Shown here in pieces: positions 14,051 through 25,725 of a DNA stretch of 64,000 bases. The stretch is from NCBI GenBank assembly GCA_003342895.1, contig PTFA01000050.1, positions 2,722,515 through 2,786,514 of the forward strand. Reading direction: 5' to 3'. A program made the position numbers and the translations under genes. Position 1 is the stretch's first letter, and every line of letters begins with the position of its first letter. Below the pieces are notes generated by a model, which was not told the origin of the DNA, ran no database searches, and saw only the letters and a program-made list of their open reading frames with translations. Origin of the DNA: Casuarius casuarius (Eukaryota; Chordata; Aves; Casuariiformes; Casuariidae).

Positions 14051-17000
14051 GGGGGCAAAAGGAAACCACTACTACAAGTGGCAGATCTCCTAAATACCTA
14101 TAGGTGAAGAACCAGATAGATTGCTGGTATGATTGATTTAATTTAAAGGGACATATAAAAATCCTATGAGAAGTGGCTATATTCTTGACACTTTCATGTT
14201 CTAACTTAATAGATAGGCTAAGTAAAGAACTAATTGATCATACGCTGTGAAAAGATTTGGAGAAATACTTAAAGCAGCAATGTGAATATCCTGTCAGAAC
14301 AAATCATAAAGCATGTATTACCACACATATCTCACAGTGAATTCTTCATGCAGTCTGACAAGACCATTTTGAATCGATCACATCCAGTTCTTTTTGGACA
14401 TTCATGCATAAATACTTGGCACAACAATGTTAATGAGCAGCGACACAAGGAATTTATGTCTAACCAAACAGACTCTATCTAAACAGTTACATGCTTAGAT
14501 CAAATCCTTTTTTTCCTCCCTTAGAGTAAATGAGTTATTTTTTTCTTTAAAGGTGACAGAATAAATTGATCATATATTTGTCATTTAGTAGAATGGTTTC
14601 AGCAAACCCTCTCAATACAAGAGCAGCAGAATAAAAGCAACTTCTTGTTCCTTTTCAGGACAAGTGTACCACAATATTAAAGAGGCTGATCCGTGCTGAT
14701 CCTATCAAAACATTAACAGCCAAGGAGCATAACAGTATAGTAGAGCCGTGCTCTTCCCCATGGATTGCATCCATCTCCTCTCTCATTCCACATCAGGGTA
14801 GCTATCCTTGAAGACTTCAGAAGAACTGAAATCTTCAAGGAGTAAGTCAGCCTGGGCAGATTCATGTCTGATATTTTCCATTTTACCAACTGTCAATTTG
14901 CAATCCCAGCCAATCTATTTTAAAGAGTCTGTATTCTACTTAGCTGGGTGGGTTCAAAATAAAAAGCAAGAAGATTTAAATGCAGAAGTTATGGCGCATT
15001 CACATTAACTACTACTTCACATTACCCCTGCACTATCCAGAGCAAAAGTTTAAAACAAAAACTTGCAAAAATAATGAAAACTTAAATATCAATTAAGTTG
15101 TTGCACATAGAGAAACCAAAGCATAAAGAGGAGGCATTCCCCTATGCTGTTACAGAGTACCATGACAGTCTAGTGAACCAGCAAAGATCATCAGCTGTTC
15201 CAAGAGTCATATTCAGACAATAGAAAATTCTCTTGAAACATGAGAAATGCTTAACAGCTGACACAGGCCCAATTTTTACAAGTGCATTTATACTGCTGTC
15301 AAATATGGGTCTAGAGTGTCCTGACCTGTGATCCAGGATCCTTCTTAGGACATCTCTCAAGTCAATAGAACAGACTGGACCTTAATTCAAGAGAACTAGA
15401 ACAATCAACGAGTGGAGAATGAATACTTCTAGTTTATGACCTGGGCCAGACACTGCCCACAAATACTGTACATATGTTCATCTCTAATTTCAAAGAGATT
15501 CGAAGCCTGCAAAAGGTCTTTAATATGAGAGAACTGAAATGGCACTATGTTGGTTACATATAATTAGCAATTCAAAGGGTCAATGGCCTTACAAAACACT
15601 CCATTTATACCTCCCTATTCCAAGCTTTCATTCAGAGAATAAAATTGTGGAGGATATCCAGGGGCCATAAAAGTGTGCTACAAATTGTGGCTCCCCCATT
15701 CACACCATGTCTTTGGTCATCAGTAACACTTCGAAGTTTTGGGATATAATACCTACAGCATAAGTTAATCAGCTATCTGTCACCTTGCTCATTATGGGAG
15801 AGCATTCTACAATTCATGTAGAGATCTGTGGACTGCTGAAGGTGCCCATGGAGAACATGATCCAGGATGTCATCAGTTACAATAAAAAGCACAATAAGGA
15901 GCAGATCAACTGTTAGTGATGTTGTCTGTGCCCTGAAGCACAAGAGAACGTTTCATACAGATCTAAAGATTAAGCCCCTCCTTACACTTCTTACAGTCCA
16001 CACATGCAGTTCTCTCTTCAGCTATACATTCTGGATAGACAGAGGAACATAGTGAGATGACACAGATAATCTGACTTAAGACATGGTCCCAGTAGATTAG
16101 TACACATTAGGACACTATGCTGGTCACTTGTTCTCAAAATTAGCAACTACTAACTTGCTATTTCTTTTAGTGCTGAAGTCTCAAAGACTTCCTATGGTAC
16201 AATCGTCAAGGACAAAATTAAGTCAGTTTTATCTGAGCAGCCCAGACTTAAGTTGATTTTAAATTTCAATTCATTTATAGGCTGTAGGCTTAAAAGCAGA
16301 ACCAAACTCAAACAAAATACTAGTCCAAACATCTTTTATTTTTCCTTCCTCAATCTGAAAATGAACCTGAATTGTTATTTTGTTCTGTCAAACAGGAACT
16401 GAAACTCCCCCTTTTTCCTTCACTTTTTCTTTTCCCCAGAAAAGAAAAATCCGATTACCACTTCAGAATAATAGTTCGACTAAAACTGACATCCCTTAGT
16501 GGGGCCCACTTAGTATGAAAAATGTTTACTCCTGCCAGAATTTGCAGAGTAGCATTATACTGATTCTTTTATCCTTACTTTTCTCCCTCAATGTGAACAC
16601 CAGTGCATACAGCATAAATTTTTGTCTCCGCACACACTACTCTGCAGACCTTGTGGCATCCTGCTGTGCTCAAACATTTTGTACCTGCCTAAAAGAAGTT
16701 CTAACTAAAAGGCAAAGGGAGGCTGGACCTTTCATCTTTGTTATTGTGTGGTGGCAAAACGGGTGCCACCAACCTGATCTTCCCCACATCACTCCCCCTT
16801 TTGGTATTCACTGCTTAAGCGTTTGTTTCAGTACTGCTCTGCAAACTCGCATGCAGCTTTTGTAGGTGTATGCAATTGTGGGAGAGCGTAGTGGCTCCTG
16901 TCACTGCATTAGCCCTGTTTTCTTGCCACACAACTTGTGCAGTTCGAGGCATCTCCAAAGCTAGTGCAATGCCACAGCTTTTCTCAAGCTTCTCAGTCAT

Positions 17001-19441
17001 CTGTATAAAATCTCAAGAGTTGAAGAGAAGCTGCTGCACCTGCTAAGAATGTGAGGGATGCCCAGACTCCCCCAGCAAATGAAAACTAAAGCTATTACTG
17101 AAGTTGCACACTGTGGGCCTGCAGATATCATGCAGCCCTCTCCATTTTTGAATAACAAATTTTCCACTGTGAACTGGTTCAGGATTTCTGAACCAACCAA
17201 CAAGACATTAATAGATTGAACACAAACAACTTCAGTAAGATCTGAGCTAAAACCAGAATCTACCCCCCAAAATGTACTCATTCGACTCCCTGCTTGAAAG
17301 TAGAGGTCTTTCAAAAGTAATTTTCAAAAGTAACTTGTCCTGTGTTTAATCAGATAACCACTGCTGCTTTAACAAGCACATAAAAATGGTCTAACATCTA
17401 CACTTCCTTAACTTGAACATGACAGGCTCATTTTCCTTTGCATATTACACCACCAAGTGGCCTAATGTTCTTCATGTTTTTTTCTATTTATCATGCGTCC
17501 TCTAGAGACACCAGTAGGCAAAACAAAATTAAAAAGCTGAACTGCTATCTGAGATAAAAAATTAATTGGAGTGTAACTTGAAAGATTCAGCTAAACACTT
17601 ACATCGATTTTTCTCCTATTATAGCTTAGAAGTGCAAATTTAATACAAGTGTAAATTTGATTATCCTTTTGTTCTCATAGCAGCAACTTCAAGCTTACTA
17701 GGAGAAGGTTCATCTTCACCTTTACTTGGGTGATGTATGATTCTGATGGAGTAGTCTGATGTGTCTGCTATGAATGCAGGAATTTTCAGACACTGTATTT
17801 ATTAAATACAAAATCTGACATAACTAATTAAACTCTCTACTGTGGAAAAATTGTTTTAGGATATCAAATAAAGCCTGGCCAAGCAAGTGAATCAGGGAAA
17901 TTTGGAACAGGCCTGTAATATCATAACTGAACAAGCTGAACTTGTAGCTGTTTGAAATGAGCAGGACTACTCCCAGGATCCAACAGGATCAGACTCCAAA
18001 CCAATCTCAAATATAATTTGAAGAATTTCTAGAAAAAAATATTAGGTTGCATCCCCCACAGTTAAGACTAGAGCTCAAATTTTTCTTCCACATTTTCAAT
18101 GCCCAATCTTATACTGCTATGAGATAGCATGGCTTTATCTGGGAATCTGTTCCATATTTGTACAATGTGAACTAGAATTTTTATGTTAAAATAAGGTATT
18201 TTAAGCCATTTTATTGAGAAAATCATATTGAGAATTAAATACTTGTCCAAGCCTGAGAGAGATACTTCTTTCAATATGTTTATTACAGCAAATGCCAAAC
18301 AAATTTTTGGACCTTCTTCTTTCAAGCACTGTATAAAGAGAGTAGCCAGGCTACATGCAGCAATCAAATAGATGGGAGCTGGACAAGGCACAGATGTAGA
18401 GCTACTTCCCTGTTATGTGGCTAGTAGCATCCAACCACGGCAGAAGGAGGCTCCGGTTCCCTCAGTTTTCCCAGGGAGTCCACTCCACAATAGTTGCTAA
18501 GTAGCGTAAGCTCGGAGTAGAGGAATGCAACTATCAAGCAGAGCAAACAACACAATGGCATTCAGATTTCATATATACTCACTCATGTATACAAATATAT
18601 CTGTGTTCAAAAAGGACTAGCTAAAATGGAAAGAATGGGTGGTAGAAGGAATGAAGATAAAGCAGGCAGGGCTGCAACAAACAAGTCAGCATGGAAAACA
18701 AGTTCTCTGCAATAAAAAATTGCTTTTGCTAGTGACATCTCTGCTACCTGAGAAAATTACCTCCCACAGCTGTTACAGCAGGCTCCAGTTCCAACTTGCT
18801 CCTCCATTCAGGTTTTCCCTCCTTTCTCTCCAAATCCTCTGAAGTCCACATGTTTAGGGAGAAGCAGGGATGACAGATAAACCCCAGTTTTCCATCCAAC
18901 TCCACTCATGAGGGAGGCTTTGTGGATCCAGCTGAACCCTGTTTAATTTTCCCAGCCCATGCAGCAACACCAGTGGTGAACAAAGTCATAAATGCAATTG
19001 CATGCATGTCTAGCAGAAATTTTGATATTTTAGTTCTGAGGTGTGCAGCAAGGTATTTCTTCATAAATGCATTTTTCTGCATAAAATCACTCAAAAAGAA
19101 ATTTATTGGAAGAGGTGCCCAAAGGAATAGGACAAGGTCACAGGGAGGAGATTTACGAAGCACAGACTTATACAAATATATATCCACACACATATCTAAC
19201 AGCACGAGCAATACAACAGCTCTACAGAAAATCAGGGGTTCATCCTTAATTGCCAGTGAATTACAGTCTCGTTACAATCTTTATAATGGTCACAAGGATC
19301 TTGGGGCAGAAATAGAGATTTGCTTGTTACCATAAGTAAATCAATTAGACAAAGTAAGGTGCTATTTCTTCCTCACTAATTATTCACCATGTGCTTACAG
19401 ATTGTATTTGCCACCCCCATAGTACGTAGCACTTCAGTGTT

Positions 19442-19446
<5 letters not shown>

Positions 19447-19473
<27 letters not shown>
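19447..19473. repeat. A27 homopolymer
   Basis: A run of 27 adenines in intergenic DNA. It could be a mononucleotide microsatellite or the tail of a decayed retroposon. I see no recognisable element on its 5' side and no obvious flanking target-site duplication. Its length is likely to vary between individuals and assemblies. Confidence 0.9.
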
Positions 19474-22191
19474 GGTGTCATAAAGATGTGATGGTCTATT
19501 CAAACCAAAAGAAAAAATTCCATCTGCCTCACTGGACTTTACCAGGACACACACACATGGAAAATGACAGTGGCCCTTTAATACTCACGGAATCAAGGAA
19601 ATAGTCATATTTCAGCTCTTAAATAGTTTTAAGTCATATTGATAATAATATATGAACTAATAAAACATTCATTCTATTCTTTATTTCAGCTTTCCAGGTT
19701 TGGATACTTTTAGGAAGGTGTGCTAGTGTAAAATATCATTTTTACGTACATGCCTTTCACAAAAACTGTTCATCCTAACATTTCTTTGTGTCACAGATTA
19801 CAGACCAAACCTGCACATGAAAAACTCCCAATGGCTTTATCATTCTAAGCTTCTAAAATATGTGCACACTCACAGCATCTTCCTCCAAACATTTCAGTGC
19901 ACCAGGGTCCTGTGTTTTATAGTGGTCTCTGCATCTTTCTGCTGCTTCCATCTCTTTCTCACTAGACTACATGAGTGATTAAAGCCAGAAGGCTTCGTCA
20001 AGTTTTTCACATCTGTATGAACACATGAAATTATATTGGCTATGCTGTATACACACTGATCAAAGACTGAAACCCATAAATGACTGTGCTTATTGTTTCC
20101 TTCTTTGCTCAGTGTTTTGGAAAAACTTTCAACCAATTTAAGGAATTAAATAATTACATTATTTGATGTCTAGCTAAATGAATATACATTAATATATAAG
20201 GCTATCCACAGTTCTTAATCCATGAAGTGCTCTTTAAGAGATGGAAGAAACAGCATATGAAAATACTTGGACACATATTTTCAGACATTTTCTCTGTTAC
20301 TCTTAGTGGCTAACAGTGATAGCAGCATACATTATTGTCTAGCACTCATAAATGCTAGTTGCTATAGAAACTTGACACTGATTAAGATGAGGAACGTGAT
20401 CCCCTGAAAATATGCAGTGAACTGAAATTATTAATCCTGCACATTCAACCAACAAGAATGAGACCTTGCATTTCTAATGCCAGGCAGTGATAAAACTTTT
20501 CTTACACTTATCAATAGCATTTTAGGAATGATGTCCAGAACAGGCTTTTTCTGAGTAACATCATTCGTGGAAATAAAGTGACCTGAAGCACATTTTTATA
20601 TGCTGACAGTTACTGCCAGCTATTTTATTGCTAACTAAAATTATTTCAAAGAGTATAGGAAAGAGCTTTCAAAGGGACTATTTCACCTATCAGAAGCAAC
20701 TGTTGATACAGAGGTTCTTATCCTAGGCCAGCTCAGGTTTTTTGTGTACATAATCTGCAACAAATTTCTTTCTTACTCTGTGAAACAGTTCTGGAATCCA
20801 TTCAGGTGACACATAAAACATCCCCATTCATATTAGCAAAACACACGAATGCTTTATGCACTCTGACTTGCCACCACAGTAGGTATTCTACTATTTTATT
20901 ACACTAGCCAAAATCATACAGAAAAAGATAACGCACTTCAGCTAACACAGATATCTTGTTACAAAGCTATGTGTAGACCAACAAACAATGCAGCAAATAT
21001 CCTTCCTATGTAAGGATGGAAGATTGGATGGAAGGTCCAAAGTAATACTGTCTTTTTCTTTGTAATTAATAGAAGCGTCTCTATTTTCATGCCCTCAGCC
21101 AAAAGGTGTATTTTGCTCACAAAGCAAATCACACAGGAAAGATAAAATTACTTCAAAAAGTCATGCACAAGTGAGAAACTTTATCTTTAGCTCCAAAAAC
21201 CGAGTTCTTCAAACTGAGCAAAAGTTTCTGTAGCCATTAGCAGAAACAGAAGGCATCTCACCTTTCTATTAGCCCTCAATAAAAAGCTACACATGAATTT
21301 GAGAACATAAAATACCTGTTGGTATGGAGTAACAATTTTTAATACTTCCTTTTCCTTTATCCGATTTTGTTACTTGGGAAGCTGTATTTTAGAATCAGTA
21401 TTATACAGTTTCCATGCTATCCAGATACTTCTGCAAGCCAGTGAGGAATGTCATAGGTATAAACTATCACAATTAAGTGATGATTCAATAGACTCACTAT
21501 TAGTATATACATCATACATCACATAAAAATTATTAAAATAACTAGCAGCTAATTTACTCCATGTTAAAGCCTATTTATAAAAGATCCCATGATTTTTAGG
21601 CAAACAGAAAATGAGATGCCATGTAGGAAAAGAATAAAATTTTTAACAGCAATAAAGAAATTTCAGATAAATTTTTATTTTCCAGCTTGAATTCAAGACT
21701 GTTGAAAGGGAAAAAATTTGAAAACTTTCCAGTAATATGACATATTGTAATGGGTCTTGTATTTATAATCAAAACACATGCTTCATGAAACAGATTTTTA
21801 AAAACCTACACAATAACTGCACCCATTAACTGCCCTCAACCTTGCTCCAATTTGTCCATTTCAGTACAGGTATCAACCAAGAAAAAATTGTTGAAAGGGA
21901 TAAGAAAGAAAACATTTGAATCAAATACCTTGTCTGTTAAGAATAGTTTGTTACGAAAAAACTAAAGCTCTTCAAAAAATTAAAGTTCAATGAAAATCAA
22001 ATCCCAACATGCAAATTTTAGCTAATTAGAAAAGCTTGTATTATGCATCAGCTTGTGTCACCTGCAGGCTGTACAGTGGAGCCAGATACAGGTTTTGCTC
22101 TCTACTGTAACAGAAGATAAGAGAGAGGAAGAAGGTGGGTAAAATAAGATGATATGCTCCACCACTCAAATATTGATGTATTGATTTCAAA

Positions 22192-22219
22192 TAACTTTGA
22201 AATTCACATTTCAAAGTTA
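22192..22219. repeat. Perfect inverted repeat, 11-bp stem
   Basis: TAACTTTGAAA and its exact reverse complement TTTCAAAGTTA are separated by a six-base loop. The stem is AT-rich and lies in non-genic DNA. CTTTGAA/TTCAAAG also resembles the TCF/LEF core, so two opposed factor sites are an alternative reading to an RNA hairpin. Confidence 0.7.
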
Positions 22220-24679
22220 GGGTTACATTACAGTTAGTTCAAAGCTAAGTGACAACAAGAATGCTATAGAAGATACTACACTTTATATATAATGTATCCT
22301 TGCTGCGTAGGGATAGAATCTTGGGATTGTCATACAAAGAAAAAAAGATAACAGCACTATTTTTTAAGCTGATAAAAGCTTTGAAATGATTTTCCTAGAC
22401 ATAGCAACTTAAAGCAGCAGAACAGCGTGTTCAAGGAGCATTACGAAAACAGAATTTTTGAACATGCATTGCATGCCAAGTTGGGTCCAAATCACAAAGT
22501 CTAGAATATGACTAACATTGTCAATAAAAGTATCCTAAAGTTTGAAAGTCTGACTTCCAAAGAAATCACCAGATTGCCTTAAATGGTGTGAAATTTAGAT
22601 TACTTGAATAGGGGTGTTTTATTTGACTTCTCAGTTTCTAGGGTTTGCTGAGGCCATATTTCCAAGTCTTTGTCTACAATAACAGTATCTAAATACTTTT
22701 TTTTTTGTAATGAAAGTTTAAAATTACAAGTACATGATTCTTGCAGATGGGAACTTGGCAAAACATTAAACAGTATGTGACCTAAAATAAGTCTGAAAGA
22801 AACATTCAGTCATCTAAAGTTTGAAGCTATGTCTACACTGACGGGTCTTCTAGTAGAGGACCAACAATACACTGTATTAGCAAAGCATTAGAGATCTTGA
22901 CTCCGAAAACAACCAGCTAGGTGGCTCTCACTTTTGCTGAGGGAAAAGTATAATTTGAAAACAACATGTATTGTTGTTCAAAAATAACAAAAACATCTTC
23001 TTTGAAAATGTGAAAAACAGTAAGTCTCTTCTCTTTTGGAGATATAACAAATTACTTTTCCAACATGTAAAGGACAGCTGCTCAAGGTTGAAATCCAGCC
23101 TCCGTGTTGATTTGTAGGATATGCAGGACCGCCACCTTTCCTCTTGACACAGCTGAGTTCTCCTAAAAAGCAAGGCCTGCCCCTGATCAGGGCTGAGAAG
23201 AGACAGCATGCTGCAAGGGGAGGCAGGAATAAGCCTACTTTAGCTTTCCTCTGGTGCTACACAAAACAGCAGAGCCAGCATAAAGGAATGAATGTTCAGT
23301 TCACAAGGAAGTGACAAGGCACGACAACAATATTCTTGAACATTACTGAGAAACGCAGCATCTTCTCTTTCCAAACTTTCCCAAGCTGAACTGTGCTTTG
23401 AAAGGCTGTATCGGTATTCTTGGTGTGTGAGGTGGGAAGAAATACCGATCTTTCAACTGGAAAGAAGGAGAGATGGAGGGAGATGAGGGTGGCAAAAACT
23501 GTGTATATTCTGGTTATGAGTGCCTGTGCTAACATATAAAGAAACATCTTTGATCCAGTGGATGTTATTGAACCAGACATGTAGGAAGGGCAGCTCTCAG
23601 TGTTGGCACTATATCATACTTACTTGGTTGTGATACAGTTCTCTCAAATTTCATTAGATTCAGGACAAGATTAGACAGTAAATTTAAGAATTGAACAAAT
23701 GTTCTTGCCATATAACATAAAAAAAAAAAACACCTTATAAAGTCTGCCCGTCCTCTTGTGGGAATGGAGGATATAGCAACATTTTTTCATTCTATAAAAC
23801 ATGTCCTCTAAATATTTACTAGTCTTGTATTTTCTACATGTGACAAGATTCCAAGCAAAAGCACTCCACATCTCGCCAAAGTATGCTTAAGAACATTCAC
23901 CGCATGTGTAACAAGAGTATTAAAGGATCCAGATGTGAATTAGAAAAACAACTGTGTCTATTACAGCTAAATTTCAAACTACTGGAGTAAGATCAAGCAG
24001 GGAAGTTGTGGCTGATTCCAGAGCACCACCCACACAATCCTCTGAGTAGGTTACCAAACGGCAGTAAATCTAACCAGTAAAATGCAAAACAAAAATGTCA
24101 CATCTGATTAAATTCCCAGCAACTGAATGGAAAATAGACAAGAGATTCGCTGTAACTTCTCGAGCTTTAAAAATTAACTTTGCGTAGATGTACAGCCACA
24201 CATGGCACAAATTTCTAATTAACAACTAATCATTATTTTCTTTGGCTATAAAATAGCACAAATGATTCAACAAACTTGAGGAATACTTACTTATTGTGCA
24301 AGATGAAAATCAAAGTTTCTCTTTTGAACTAGTTTGTTCTTGCACTCCAAATTTCACATAAGTGAAATTTCAAGCAGCATTACAAAATAAGCGCCAGCAG
24401 AAAACAATATACAATAATGTTGAAACAGCACTGATTTCAGCAAATACGCTGTTAACTTTGAAAGATGATATAATGTTTCGCATTTAATTTTGAAAACCAC
24501 TTGCCTGCTTGGGGAAGCACGACCGGACAAGGCAAATACGCTAAATTCTGTCATTTTTAGGAGGCCCTATTTTCTGTTTAAAAGGCAGCGTCACCAAAGA
24601 TAAATCGAAGTTGTTATTTTTAACCTGTACACATACGTTTCCCTCAAATTTATGACCTGGTCGTAAAGAATTTGTCGCA

Positions 24680-25516
24680 AGGACGCTGACAACTCCGGGC
24701 GCAAGGCGCAGGCTGCTCCCCCAGCGGGACACGGCGGCTTCTCGCCGGGACGAGGGGGGAGCGGCCCCGCCACCGGCACGGACCTCAGCGCACCCCCAAA
24801 GTCCCCGCCCTTCCTCACGAAGCCACCGAAGCTCTGCACAGCCCGAGGCCCGGGGCGGCACCGCAGGCAGAGCCCGCCGGGGACGGGGTCAAGCGGCGCC
24901 TCGGGGGGGGCGGGCGGGGGCTGCGCGCAGGCTCTGGGCGGGGGATGGGCGCTGAGGGGGCCCCGGCGGGCCCTGAGGGGACGGGGGGGGCCGGCGGGAG
25001 GCTGACAGGGCTCCCGGGCCGCGCGGGGGCCGAGCGGGCTGCTGCGGCAGACCACCACCCGCCGTCCCCGCTCACCGGCACGCGCGGCGGCTCCCTCGCG
25101 CCGAGACCGGCCCCGCCGCCAGCCCGNNNNNNNNNNNNNNNNNNNNNNNNNNNNNNNNNNNNNNNNNNNNNNNNNNNNNNNNNNNNNNNNNNNNNNNNNN
25201 NNNNNNNNNNNNNNNNNNNNNNNNNNNNNNNNNNNNNNNNNNNNNNNNNNNNNNNNNNNNNNNNNNNNNNNNNNNNNNNNNNNNNNNNNNNNNNNNNNNN
25301 NNNNNNNNNNNNNNNNNNNNNNNNNNNNNNNNNNNNNNNNNNNNNNNNNNNNNNNNNNNNNNNNNNNNNNNNNNNNNNNNNNNNNNNNNNNNNNNNNNNN
25401 NNNNNNNNNNNNNNNNNNNNNNNNNNNNNNNNNNNNNNNNNNNNNNNNNNNNNNNNGGCGGGTCGCGGCGGGCCGGGCCGGGCCCGCGCGGCTGACGGCG
25501 CCGTGCCCGTGCGCAG
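24680..25516 (+). promoter_or_regulatory. BRD7: CpG island / BRD7 promoter region
   Basis: Composition changes abruptly from AT-rich to very GC- and CpG-rich near 24,680 and stays so into the first visible BRD7 exon. GC-box (Sp1-type) cores occur at about 24,908-24,920 and 24,937-24,945, and there is no TATA box. This is the usual architecture of a broadly expressed promoter. The island is cut by the 330-base gap that precedes the first visible exon, so the transcription start and 5' UTR cannot be placed. The bases at 25,457-25,516 are the end of intron 1, closing with a GCGCAG acceptor. Confidence 0.85.
25127..25456. other. Assembly gap (330 N) over the expected BRD7 exon 1
   Basis: An unbroken run of 330 undetermined bases inside the CpG island. 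BRD7 exon 1 in vertebrates encodes a short Lys/His-rich N-terminus of about 16 residues ending one base into a Glu codon. The first visible exon begins with the other two bases of that codon. No start exon is visible at 24,680-25,126 or 25,457-25,516, so it is most likely in this gap. The gap size may be only an estimate. Confidence 0.9.
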
Positions 25517-25725
25517 AGTACGTGGAGAAGCCGCTGAAGCTGGTGCTGAAGGTGGGGGGAAGCGAGGTGGCGGAGCTCTCCACGGCGGGCGCCGCGCTGG
25601 AGCCGGGCCTCTACGAGGACAAGCCCGAACACGAGAAGCACAAAGACAGGAAGAGGAAGAAGAGGAAGAAGGGGGAGAAGCAGGTTCCCGGGGAAGAAAA
25701 GGAGAAAAGAAAGAGAAAAGTGAAG
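25517..25725 (+). CDS. BRD7: BRD7 exon 2: N-terminal and basic NLS region
   Basis: The exon starts after GCGCAG and completes a split Glu codon to read E-YVEKPLKLVLKVGGSEV. It continues to the very basic stretch HKDRKRKKRKKGEKQ (about residues 60-80), a likely nuclear localisation signal. It ends at AAG before a GTAGG donor, phase 0, with 69 full codons after the split one. GC content falls sharply just downstream. Confidence 0.96.

Larger units (their letters stand above)
1..24679. other. Intergenic region upstream of BRD7
   Basis: About 24.7 kb of AT-rich DNA with no exon that I recognise on either strand. The open frames are at most about 147 codons, have low-complexity or arbitrary composition, and show no family motifs or paired splice sites. 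By synteny with human 16q12 this should be the BRD7-NKD1 interval, where distal regulatory DNA is possible; that is inference. Contents I can name are a TATA-like site at 6,496, a MIR-like relic near 13,922-14,050, a perfect inverted repeat at 22,192-22,219 and a 27-A run at 19,447. Unannotated lncRNA exons cannot be excluded from sequence alone. Confidence 0.75.

Noticed and set aside
15142..15360. 72-codon - strand ORF that looked faintly like an eroded retroelement protein
   Set aside because: No catalytic motif, no flanking repeat structure and no second fragment of a reverse transcriptase nearby.
16515..16865. 116-codon ORF with a hydrophobic start
   Set aside because: The hydrophobic stretch could mimic a signal peptide, but there is no recognisable domain and no coding context. 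Treated as chance.
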